Source: CALGDE01 sp964655355 (GTDB lineage Bacteria; Cyanobacteriota; Cyanobacteriia; CACIAM-69d). From it: 64,000 nucleotides of DNA. Position 1 is the stretch's first letter. Each line of letters opens with the position of its first letter. A program made the translations under genes and the position numbers. Location: assembly GCA_964655355.1 (NCBI GenBank), contig CAZZMD010000016.1, positions 1 through 64,000 on the forward strand. The letters run 5' to 3'. Shown one piece after another: positions 34,179 to 42,143 of the stretch. A model generated the notes under the pieces. That model was not told where the DNA came from. It saw only the letters and a program-made list of their open reading frames with translations, and made no database searches.

Positions 34179-34838
34179 ATGGCAGCTGCTCCTCAACCTG
34201 ATGATGCCCGGAGGTCACGCCGCGTCAATTGGCGCGATCGCCGCCGTGGGCCTGTCAGTCGTCAGGGGGAGCATCAGACACAGACGGGTCAGCAGGGCAG
34301 TCAGCAACGGCCGGGTCAGCAGCGACTGGAGCGATCGCCCCGCCGCGCCAATCGCAATACCAGTCGAAGTACCAGTCGAAATAATCGCAATGTCATTCGG
34401 TTTCCATTTCTCCGGCGGCAAACGCCCCAGAAAGAGAAGGTTGCCGTTACCACCCTCCCTAGCCCAACGCCCACCCCTGAATGGCTCGGCACCCTGAAGC
34501 AGGTCTATCGATGGTCGTCGGTGACGGTCTTTGGGTTAGGGGTGATTGTGGCGGGGGTCTACAGCCAGACGGTGCGCCTAGAACAGGATTTAGGTAAAAC
34601 CTATACCCACCTCCAGAATCTGCAACGGCAGGAGCGGGAGCTAACCCTGGCCATGGAGCAGCTCAAGGATCAAATTGCTCGGCAGGCCGCCCAGCCGGAG
34701 TCTGGTTTGGCGTTGCCTCAGCCCAATAGTCAGGTTTTCCTTGAGCCGGCCCCAACTCAGCTACCGGACTCCCCACGCCCCAATTCAGCACCGGTGGTCC
34801 CCCAAGGGGAAGCCTCTGATATCCCCGTCGGTTACTAA
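34179..34838 (+). CDS. bitopic coiled-coil membrane protein (FtsL/FtsB-like layout)
   Basis: 219 residues. Residues 1-85 are very basic and disordered (SRQGEHQTQTGQQ, SPRRANRNTSRSTSRNN). One membrane helix at about 113-131 (SSVTVFGLGVIVAGVY) is followed by a coiled coil of about 45 residues (LEQDLGKTYTHLQNLQRQER) and a Pro-rich end. Cytoplasmic basic tail, single span, then a periplasmic leucine-zipper-like helix is the layout of FtsL/FtsB division proteins, but sequence similarity is not evident, and no division gene is nearby. Function is unproven. Confidence 0.65.
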   Translation: MAAAPQPDDARRSRRVNWRDRRRGPVSRQGEHQTQTGQQGSQQRPGQQRLERSPRRANRNTSRSTSRNNRNVIRFPFLRRQTPQKEKVAVTTLPSPTPTPEWLGTLKQVYRWSSVTVFGLGVIVAGVYSQTVRLEQDLGKTYTHLQNLQRQERELTLAMEQLKDQIARQAAQPESGLALPQPNSQVFLEPAPTQLPDSPRPNSAPVVPQGEASDIPVGY

Positions 34839-34882
34839 TTCCCCCAGCGTCGACTATCCAGCGCGGACTATCCCAGCGCGGG

Positions 34883-35299
34883 TTACAGGAGATTTTCCAG
34901 ACGACGGCGAATACTATCCAGTTCGCTGGAGCCAAATTCTTCGGCCGGGCGATCGCCCATATCCCCCTTTGCGGACTGATCAATCCCCTCCTCATTCCAG
35001 TCCATTTCCTCCGCAGAAACATTGACCTCAGGGGGCATCACCAACATTTCGCTGGTGACCGGCTTACATTCATAGCCCGCCCCCTCGCAAAATTCCTGCA
35101 CCTCGTCCGCATCAATTTCCGTGACGGTGCACTCGGGGAAATCCTGCGCTTCCAGCATGACCCCAAAGCGCGCGGCATCATCCTCGTTCTCGAACATCAA
35201 CACCACATTGCGGATTTGCCCATCTTCCCCCTGCAGGCGCAGGGAATGAATGCCTTCGTTTTCGGTGCCGGCATTGAACAGTAGAACGTAAACACGCAT
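34883..35299 (-). CDS. DUF3110-domain protein
   Basis: 138 residues. The start MRVYVLLFNAGTENEGIHSL and the block VVLMFENEDDAARFGVMLEA, followed by FPECTVTEIDADEVQEFCEG, match DUF3110, found in cyanobacteria and plastid-bearing eukaryotes with unknown function. The last 45 residues are acidic and variable. It lies 61 bp upstream of nothing on its strand except hisH behind it (hisH ends at 35361), so the two may share a transcript in the order hisH then DUF3110. Confidence 0.8.
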   Translation of the reverse strand: MRVYVLLFNAGTENEGIHSLRLQGEDGQIRNVVLMFENEDDAARFGVMLEAQDFPECTVTEIDADEVQEFCEGAGYECKPVTSEMLVMPPEVNVSAEEMDWNEEGIDQSAKGDMGDRPAEEFGSSELDSIRRRLENLL

Positions 35300-35360
35300 G
35301 GGACAGGTTGGGATGAGAGTTTAGTTTGATTGGTTAGGTCTTGGGATGGCGGCGGAGTGG

Positions 35361-36017
35361 CTAGCAGGGCACCGCCGTTCGCACAATCTCTACAAAATTA
35401 GCAAGGGCTTTGAGGCCGGCGGTGGAAGATTTTTCCGGGTGGAATTGGACGGCCATTAGGTTTTTGCGAGGGGAGCCTAAAAACTGACCGTGGACGGCGG
35501 CGGTGACCGTTTGGCTACCGTGGGTGACGGTGGCGGCCCGCAGGGTTGTGTCGACAGGATCGACGTAGTAAGAGTGGACAAAATACATCCAGGGGCGATC
35601 GCCCATACCGGTCCATAGGGGGCAGTCTGGCTGGGTTAAATCCAACGGGTTCCAGCCCATATGGGGAATCGTAATACCGGGCTCAGGGGTGAAGCGACGC
35701 ACGACGCCCGGAATGATCCCGAGCCCTGGCTCTTGCCCTTCTTCGCTGCGGTCAAAGAGCATTTGCAAACCCACACAGATGCCCAAAAACGGCTTACCAC
35801 TGGCGATCGCCGCACGGATGGGGCCTTCCAAATCCTTCGCCCGCACCTGCTGCATGGAATAGTCAAAGGCCCCGACGCCAGGGAGGACGACGGCATCGGC
35901 GGTTTCAATATCCTGGGCAGTGCTGGTAATTTTTGGGGTTGCCCCCGCCTCAGACAGTCCCTTGCAGGCGGAGTGGAGATTGCCCATGTCGTAGTCAATT
36001 ACTGCGATCGTTGCCAT
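35361..36017 (-). CDS. hisH: imidazole glycerol phosphate synthase, glutaminase subunit
   Basis: 218 residues. It supplies ammonia to HisF in histidine synthesis. It is a class I glutamine amidotransferase: nucleophile Cys81 in FLGICVGLQMLF, His-Glu in AVQFHPEKSS. IAVIDYDMGNLHSACKGL is the typical start. No other his gene lies in the window, the usual dispersed arrangement in cyanobacteria. Confidence 0.95.
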   Translation of the reverse strand: MATIAVIDYDMGNLHSACKGLSEAGATPKITSTAQDIETADAVVLPGVGAFDYSMQQVRAKDLEGPIRAAIASGKPFLGICVGLQMLFDRSEEGQEPGLGIIPGVVRRFTPEPGITIPHMGWNPLDLTQPDCPLWTGMGDRPWMYFVHSYYVDPVDTTLRAATVTHGSQTVTAAVHGQFLGSPRKNLMAVQFHPEKSSTAGLKALANFVEIVRTAVPC

Positions 36018-36041
36018 GGTTTTATAGTGCTCCTGAGGCTA

Positions 36042-36080
36042 TGCTGCGGAAGACTGTGCTGCGGAAGACTGTGCTGCGGA
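36042..36080. repeat. tandem repeat, 15-bp unit x 2.6
   Basis: TGCTGCGGAAGACTG occurs twice in full and once in part between the divergent hisH and C15-peptidase starts, so it lies in their shared promoter region. Confidence 0.85.
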
Positions 36081-36099
36081 TGGGGCGCGATCCAGGGCC

Positions 36100-36693
36100 G
36101 TGACCCAATCAAAAAACCAATCCAAGACCCAATCAAAATTGTTGGTGACTTCGTTTCAAACGTGGCTGCCCCATCAATCGGAAAATGCATCCGATGTATT
36201 GCTGGGGGCGGTGGAACAGGCTTTACCTGAGACTTGCATTCTACTGCGAAAGTTACCGGTGGATTTTGAGGAAGCCCCCCGGCAAGTCCTACGGGCAATG
36301 CAGCGCGATCGCCCCAAAATCATCGTCGCCTGTGGGATGGCGGAAGGGCGATCGCGGCTGACGGTGGAACAGTTTGCCCGCCGCGATGGCACTGTCCTAC
36401 AAACGCCATTACCGTTGCCCCAGCTCATCGCCGGTTTACCTTGCACAGACATTAGTACGGATGCGGGGCAATTTGTTTGTAATAGTCTGTATTTCGATTT
36501 GCTGGCATTAATGGCGATCGCCGCCGCTGCAAAGCACCGGACTGAGCCCTGGAAAGCGGCGGTATTCGTCCATGTGCCGGTATTAACTTCAGAAAACCAA
36601 GGGGCGATCGCGGCTGATTTCCAGACCTTTCTCCACCGCCTAGCCGCCTTCCCCGTCGACGCCCTGTCCTTTGATTCCCTGCTTCATGGCTAA
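36100..36693 (+). CDS. C15 (pyroglutamyl peptidase)-family protein
   Basis: 197 residues from a GTG start. LLVTSFQTWLPHQSENASDV near the N-terminus resembles the VTGFxPFxxxxxNPS opening of pyroglutamyl peptidase I. The likely triad is present: Glu82 in ACGMAEGRSRLTVE, Cys127 in TDAGQFVCNSLYF and His158 in AVFVHVPVL. The enzyme would remove N-terminal pyroglutamate from peptides in the cytoplasm. The sequence is divergent, so substrate may differ. Its end overlaps the glycosyltransferase start by 8 bp. Confidence 0.8.
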   Translation: MTQSKNQSKTQSKLLVTSFQTWLPHQSENASDVLLGAVEQALPETCILLRKLPVDFEEAPRQVLRAMQRDRPKIIVACGMAEGRSRLTVEQFARRDGTVLQTPLPLPQLIAGLPCTDISTDAGQFVCNSLYFDLLALMAIAAAAKHRTEPWKAAVFVHVPVLTSENQGAIAADFQTFLHRLAAFPVDALSFDSLLHG

Positions 36694-37801
36694 TTCTGCG
36701 CCCTCGTCTTCGTCGCTGCTGATTAATCTGAGTTTTGCGATCGCCCAGCCCACGGGGTTATCTAACTACGCCCTTTCCATCCTGCCCCACCTCCAGCGCC
36801 TCAATCCCGCCCTGCTGACCTCCCAGGATTACCCTGGATTGTCCTGCTATCGCACGCCGGACAATATGACTTCAGCCCATGGGGCAAAGGGGCACCTACG
36901 GCGGCTATTGTGGACCCAATTCACCCTCCCCCGTTGGTATCGGCGGCTGAAGAGTGATTTATTATTCTGTCCCATTCCTGAAGCGCCTCTGGGACTTCCC
37001 CTATTCCCCAAGTGCCGCACGGTGGTGATGGCCCATGATGTGATTCCTTTGCGGGTGGCCCCACCGCGATCGCGCCTCCGCCAATATTTTCGCTACTACG
37101 TCCCCCGCGTCCTGAAGCAGTCCTGCCATGTGGTGTGCAATTCCCAAGCCACCGCCGATGATTTGATCAAGTTCTATGGCATTCCAGCGGGCAAAATCAC
37201 CCCCATTCCCTTAGCCTGCGATACCCAACGCTATCGCCCGTTAAACCTGGAGCGCCAACCCTTTTTTGTCTATTTGGGACGCAATGACCCTTACAAAAAT
37301 TTGAGCCGGGCGATCGCCGCCTTTGCCCAATTTCTCTATCAAGTGCCCAACCCGAACGACTGGGAATTTCGCCTCGCCGGTCCCATTGACGATCGCTATC
37401 ACCCCGCCTTGCTGATGCAAATCCGTAGTCTGGGATTGGGAGAGCATATTAAATTCCTCGGCTATGTCCCCGATGATGAGCTGCCGGTTTTGCTGAACCA
37501 GGCCACCGCCCTGGTGTTCCCCAGCCTATGGGAAGGGTTTGGGTTACCCGTATTGGAGGCCCTATCCTGTGGCACCCCCTGCATTGTGTCCCGCCGAGCA
37601 TCATTACCGGAGGTGGCCGGCGACGCTGCCCTATGGGTGGATCCCCTCCAGGTACGCTCCATCCGTAAAGCGATGGTGCAACTGGTCAAGGAGCCGGGGT
37701 TGATGCAGCACTGTCAGGAACAGGCGATCGCCCAGGCGGCGAAATTTAGCTGGGAAAAAACCGGCAATGCCACCGCCGAGGTATTGGAACGATTTCTATG
37801 A
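36686..37801 (+). CDS. glycosyltransferase family 4 (GT-B) protein
   Basis: 371 residues from the ATG at 36686, inside the end of the preceding gene. Typical GT4: VVMAHDVIPLRV and VVCNSQATADDLIKFYGI in the acceptor half, FFVYLGRNDPYKNLSRAIAA at the domain junction, and the donor-binding EX7E motif in PSLWEGFGLPVLEALSCGTP. It probably adds a hexose to a cell-surface polysaccharide or lipid. Donor and acceptor cannot be read from sequence. Translationally coupled to the C15-type peptidase gene, though a functional link is not obvious. Confidence 0.9.
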   Translation: MANSAPSSSSLLINLSFAIAQPTGLSNYALSILPHLQRLNPALLTSQDYPGLSCYRTPDNMTSAHGAKGHLRRLLWTQFTLPRWYRRLKSDLLFCPIPEAPLGLPLFPKCRTVVMAHDVIPLRVAPPRSRLRQYFRYYVPRVLKQSCHVVCNSQATADDLIKFYGIPAGKITPIPLACDTQRYRPLNLERQPFFVYLGRNDPYKNLSRAIAAFAQFLYQVPNPNDWEFRLAGPIDDRYHPALLMQIRSLGLGEHIKFLGYVPDDELPVLLNQATALVFPSLWEGFGLPVLEALSCGTPCIVSRRASLPEVAGDAALWVDPLQVRSIRKAMVQLVKEPGLMQHCQEQAIAQAAKFSWEKTGNATAEVLERFL

Positions 37802-37848
37802 CGCGTCTTCTATGGGGCGTCTGTAAGGGGAGATGACGCCCCAACAAA

Positions 37849-39588
37849 CTATTGGGATTTCAACTGGCGAGAGGTGGCAATTTGCCAACTGAGGAGCAGG
37901 GTGGGGATCAGACCCACCACCAAAATGGCGATCGCCGGTAGAGCTGCTTCCACCAATCGTTCATCGGACGCCAAGTTATAGACCCGCACGGCCAACGTAT
38001 CGAAATTAAAGGGGCGCACAATGAGGGTCGCCGGCAATTCTTTGACGGAATCCACAAACACCAGCAATACCGCCGTCAGTAAGCCCCCTCGCAATAGGGG
38101 TAGATGGATGCGCCACAGGGTTTGGGTGGGGGTATGACCCAAGCTGCGGGACGCGTCGTCAAAGTTGGGTTTAATTTTGGTCAGGCTGGTTTCCACGGTG
38201 CCAAAGGCGACGGAGAGAAATCGCACCAGATAGGCAAACACCAAAGCCGCCATGGATCCGCTCAACAATAGCCCCGTCGACACATTAAACGTGTTTTCCA
38301 TGTAGGTATCGAGGGTGCGGTCGAACCATCCCAAGGGCAGCAACAACCCCACCGCCACCACGGATCCCGGCACCGCATAGCCCATCGCCGCGAGCCGAGT
38401 GCCCAGGCGGACCAGCCAATGGGGATAGAGCCGTCGTCCATAGCCCAAAATCAGGGCAGTGATAACAGCGATCGCAGCCGTGATGCTGCCCACCACAATG
38501 CTATTGACCGCAAACCCTAGGAATTGCTCATCGGTAACTAAGGAAAAATCCTTTTGTAGTTCCCGGGTCGCCATGGTGAGCAAGCAGCCCGCCGGTACAA
38601 AAAATCCCAGGAGTAAGGGCGTGGCGCAGAAGGCGATCGCCCCCCATTGGTGCCAGCCCCGCAAAACATAGGGCGTGGCAGTTTTATAGTTTTCATTGCC
38701 GTAGTGCTTAGCCTGTCCACGCGATGCCCGTTCCAGGGTCAACAGCCCCATCACAAACACCAACAACAGCGCCGCCAACTGGGAGGCTGCCGGGCGATCG
38801 CCCAGGCCAAACCAGGTACGATAAATCCCCGTCGTAAAGGTCTCCACCCCAAAAAACTGCACGGTGCCGAAATCACTGAGGGTTTCCATCAGCACCAGGG
38901 CCAACCCCGCCATAATGGCGGGTCGCGCCAGGGGTAATGCCACAGCCCAAAAACTTTGCAACGGGGTGCGTCCCAGTAGCCGACTGGCTTCCAGGGTCAC
39001 CGTGGACTGCTCCAAAAATGCCACCCGCACCAATAAATAAACATAGGGATAAAGCACCAGACTGAGCATGGCGATCGCCCCGCCGAGCGATCGGATATTG
39101 GGGAACCAATAGTCCTGGGGTCCCCAGCCGGTGGAGGATTCAATCAGCGTGCGGACCGGTCCGTAAAAATCTAAAAAGTCTGTGTAGGTATAGGCGAGGA
39201 GATAGGCCGGAATCGCCATCGGCAACAGCAACGCCCACTCGAACCAGCGCTGCCCCGGAAACCGACAGAGGGACACCAGCCAAGCCATCACCGTCCCCAG
39301 CACCACGGTGATAATCCCAACCCCCAATCCCAGGGCGATGGAATTGAGAATGTAGGTGGGCAAGACGGTGCTCGCCAAGTGCTGCCAGAGATCCCACTGC
39401 ACATGGGTCGCCGTTTGCAGCACCATCAAGATCGGCAACATCACCAAACTGGCGATCGCCCCCACAGCAAGGGTCCATCCTGAGAACCATTGTCCCCGCT
39501 GGTGTCCCCGCTGGCCATTGCCGCCCCAACGACGTAATCGCCGTCCCAAAGCCGGGAATGGGGAGGATGAGAAGGCGGGCAATTTCAT
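37849..39588 (-). CDS. futB: Fe(III) ABC transporter permease (FutB/FbpB type)
   Basis: 579 residues with about 12 membrane segments in two homologous halves; each carries the permease EAA-type loop (LEASRLLGRTPLQSFWAVAL and FDDASRSLGHTPTQTLWRIH). Fused double permeases of this type are usual for ferric iron uptake (Fbp/Sfu/Fut). No binding protein or ATPase gene is adjacent; in cyanobacteria fut genes are often scattered. A Fur-like box lies 65 bp upstream of the start, which supports the iron assignment. Confidence 0.88.
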   Translation of the reverse strand: MKLPAFSSSPFPALGRRLRRWGGNGQRGHQRGQWFSGWTLAVGAIASLVMLPILMVLQTATHVQWDLWQHLASTVLPTYILNSIALGLGVGIITVVLGTVMAWLVSLCRFPGQRWFEWALLLPMAIPAYLLAYTYTDFLDFYGPVRTLIESSTGWGPQDYWFPNIRSLGGAIAMLSLVLYPYVYLLVRVAFLEQSTVTLEASRLLGRTPLQSFWAVALPLARPAIMAGLALVLMETLSDFGTVQFFGVETFTTGIYRTWFGLGDRPAASQLAALLLVFVMGLLTLERASRGQAKHYGNENYKTATPYVLRGWHQWGAIAFCATPLLLGFFVPAGCLLTMATRELQKDFSLVTDEQFLGFAVNSIVVGSITAAIAVITALILGYGRRLYPHWLVRLGTRLAAMGYAVPGSVVAVGLLLPLGWFDRTLDTYMENTFNVSTGLLLSGSMAALVFAYLVRFLSVAFGTVETSLTKIKPNFDDASRSLGHTPTQTLWRIHLPLLRGGLLTAVLLVFVDSVKELPATLIVRPFNFDTLAVRVYNLASDERLVEAALPAIAILVVGLIPTLLLSWQIATSRQLKSQ

Positions 39589-39650
39589 GGGACGTCAGCA
39601 GAAGATAGGAAATTGACAGGATTGGGGCAATGCCAAAGGGACGCTAATAG

Positions 39651-39669
39651 ACTGAGAATAGTTCTCATT
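39651..39669 (-). promoter_or_regulatory. probable Fur box upstream of futB-like gene
   Basis: Inverted repeat TGAGAA-TAG-TTCTCA (39653-39667) in an A/T-rich setting, 65 bp before the permease start. This resembles cyanobacterial Fur boxes; iron-dependent repression is the expected effect. Confidence 0.6.
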
Positions 39670-39861
39670 TAGGAGTCCGTTAGCGGGCTTGATCCTAGCA
39701 TTGATTTCCCTATCAATTTCCCCATCGATTTCCCAGCCGTCCCGCCCGAGTTCCATCCCAAAAACACGCCCTTGGGGTCATACTGAAAAGTGATCGGTCA
39801 GCGCACTTGCCCCTACGCAACGGCAATCCCTGGGCTGACAATTCCCGAAATCCCTTATCCC

Positions 39862-40500
39862 ATGAGCCGCAAACGCCCCCCTTCCCGCAATTCCCAGGAT
39901 CGCTATTTCGACGACTATCGCGATCGCGGCGGCAATGGACGAAATCGGGGTGGCGATCGCAGTTCCCGATTTGACGATGGCTTTGGGAGAGGCGACGCCC
40001 CGTCCACTAAAAGTAAGTCGTCTAAGTCGCCCTTAAACTATGGGACCGCGGCCATTCTCGGGGGGGTTTTTGTCCTGGGCATCGGCGTCGGCATTGGCTT
40101 TAGCTCCTCCGCCAGCGTTGATCCCCAAAACGTTGCGTCCCGTGAATTTATTGACCGTTCTGCCCCTAACCCGGAGCTGTGTTTGCAATATGGGGCCAGT
40201 GCGATCGCCATGGACACCCGCCTGTTCGTCACCTTCAGTCCCTTTAGCGTGTACGTATCCCAGCCCACCATGAAACCGGGATGTGTCATGCGCAGCAATA
40301 ACTGGAACGTGCTGAAACAACAGGGCATCGTCACCAGCGAACAGGTGAATGACTGCAAAAACCGTATGAACACCTTTGCCTTCACCGGTTCCGTCGAAAG
40401 CAATCCCCGCATTGACTGCGTTTATCAAAACGACGCGGCGGGGAATCTATTCCTGAATCAGCCGGGCGTCGTCCCCGCCCAGGAAAGCGAGCGGTTCTAA
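39862..40500 (+). CDS. DUF3172-domain protein
   Basis: 212 residues from the ATG at 39862 (MSRKRPPSRNSQDRYFDDY); an upstream GTG at 39790 is less likely. Basic, Asp/Gly-rich N-terminus, then one membrane helix (AAILGGVFVLGIGVGIGFSS, about 54-75). The C-terminal domain has the family blocks NPELCLQYGASAIAMDTRLF, FSVYVSQPTMKPGCVMRSNN and DCKNRMNTFAFTGSVESNP with four or five conserved Cys. Known in cyanobacteria, function unknown. 76 bp before pyrD on the same strand. Confidence 0.85.
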   Translation: MSRKRPPSRNSQDRYFDDYRDRGGNGRNRGGDRSSRFDDGFGRGDAPSTKSKSSKSPLNYGTAAILGGVFVLGIGVGIGFSSSASVDPQNVASREFIDRSAPNPELCLQYGASAIAMDTRLFVTFSPFSVYVSQPTMKPGCVMRSNNWNVLKQQGIVTSEQVNDCKNRMNTFAFTGSVESNPRIDCVYQNDAAGNLFLNQPGVVPAQESERF

Positions 40501-40576
40501 GGGGCAGCATTGGGTACTCGCCCGCTCCCCAGCGAATGATTCGACCTACCCTGCCCCCTAAATTTCTGATGGATTT

Positions 40577-41743
40577 ATGGACATCTACAAAACTGCGCTG
40601 CGCCCCCTGTTGTTCAATACCCTAAAGCTAGACCCTGAAGTTGCCCATACCCAAGCCCTCGGAGTCCTGGAAAAAATCGACCAGTCCCGGCGATCGCCCG
40701 TGGGGCAATGGATTATCCAACAATGCCAGGATAATTTCACGGTTCAGGATGCCCGGCTAGCCCAGACGATGTGGGGGCTGAGGTTTGCCAATCCCCTCGG
40801 GTTAGCGGCGGGCTTCGACAAAAATGGTCAGGCCGCCGGACTCTGGTCAGACTTTGGGTTTGGCTTTGCGGAACTGGGCACCGTAACCGGCCAGGGGCAA
40901 CCGGGGAATCCCAAACCCCGTCTCTTTCGGCTGATCCAGGATGAAGCGGTCCTAAATCGCATGGGGTTTAACAATCGGGGGTCCGATCAACTCAAAATCC
41001 GCCTCGAAAACCACCCCCTGACGGTGGGCCAAAACTGGTCCTATCCCCTCGGCATTAATCTGGGCAAATCCAAAGTCACCCCCCTCGAAGACGCCGCCGC
41101 CGATTATGCCCTCAGCTTTGAACGGCTGAAGGGGCTGGGACATTATTTTGTCGTCAATGTCTCATCGCCCAATACGCCGGGATTGCGATCGCTCCAGGCC
41201 ACGGACGAATTATCGAAAATACTCGACGCCCTCCAAACCGCCAATGGACAGGGAGGAGCCCGTAAACCCCTTCTGGTTAAAATTGCCCCCGACCTAGCCG
41301 ACGACGATATTTTGGCGATCGTTGACCTGGCCCAGCAATTCGAACTCTCCGGCATCATCGCCACCAACACCACCATTCGCCGGGACCACCTCACCACCCA
41401 AACCCTCGCGGCCACCGGTACCGCCGTCGCTGACGAAGCCGGGGGCATCAGCGGCGCTCCCGTGCGATCGCGCTCCACCGAAGTAATCCGTCTGATTTAC
41501 GAAACCACCCAGGGACAGCTCCCCATCATCGGCGTTGGGGGCATCTTCACCGCAGACGATGCCTGGGACAAAATCACCGCCGGAGCCAGCCTGATTCAGG
41601 TCTATACCGGCTGGATTTATGAAGGGCCGTGGATGGTCAAAACTATTTTGCAAGGACTGCTAGAGCGGTTAGAAGCAGCAAAATTCAATACGATCGCCGA
41701 TGCAGTGGGCCAGCAAACCCGCCTCAAAGCCTCGACGAATTAA
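40577..41743 (+). CDS. pyrD: dihydroorotate dehydrogenase (quinone), class 2
   Basis: 388 residues. It oxidises dihydroorotate to orotate with membrane quinone as acceptor, in pyrimidine synthesis. FANPLGLAAGFDKNGQAAGL and FGFAELGTVTGQGQPGNPKP bind FMN; NVSSPNTPGLRSLQ holds the class 2 catalytic Ser; IIGVGGIFTADDAWDKI is the C-terminal phosphate loop. The N-terminal helices that mark class 2 (YKTALRPLLFNTLKLDPEVA) are present. About 20 residues longer than usual. Confidence 0.95.
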   Translation: MDIYKTALRPLLFNTLKLDPEVAHTQALGVLEKIDQSRRSPVGQWIIQQCQDNFTVQDARLAQTMWGLRFANPLGLAAGFDKNGQAAGLWSDFGFGFAELGTVTGQGQPGNPKPRLFRLIQDEAVLNRMGFNNRGSDQLKIRLENHPLTVGQNWSYPLGINLGKSKVTPLEDAAADYALSFERLKGLGHYFVVNVSSPNTPGLRSLQATDELSKILDALQTANGQGGARKPLLVKIAPDLADDDILAIVDLAQQFELSGIIATNTTIRRDHLTTQTLAATGTAVADEAGGISGAPVRSRSTEVIRLIYETTQGQLPIIGVGGIFTADDAWDKITAGASLIQVYTGWIYEGPWMVKTILQGLLERLEAAKFNTIADAVGQQTRLKASTN

Positions 41744-42143
41744 TAAGTTCGGATTAACAAGTTCGGAAACTTTTCGAGGGGCGATCGCGTCCCAAGGCCC
41801 AGCCGGGATCAGCTTCATATCAGCTCCATCAAGAAAGAACAATCTTTGGGGGAGTAAAGTGGGGGAGTATGCCCGTCATGCTCCGTAAAGCTTCGGTTAT
41901 GGATGACAGGTATACCGGCAGAGTTGGGTAACCTTAGGGAGAAAGGTAGGATCCTGTTAACGGACTCCGTCCTTCCCCTGATGTGGCTCCCACTTCATTG
42001 GCATCTACTTTCGTCATGCCCCTATCGGCCAGATTGGCCAGATCATTGTCCTTGGCGATCAGCATTTTCGATATTCATCAGTCCGCATCTACCCCCTGCG
42101 GCTGCTGAGTCACCCGCCTCATATCCTGCCTCCTCTCCTGATC
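41744..42143. other. 400-bp intergenic region before giant gene
   Basis: Holds a short direct repeat just after pyrD (AAGTTCGGA at about 41746 and 41759). No gene with family features. It should contain the promoter of the 1849-residue protein gene. Confidence 0.5.
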
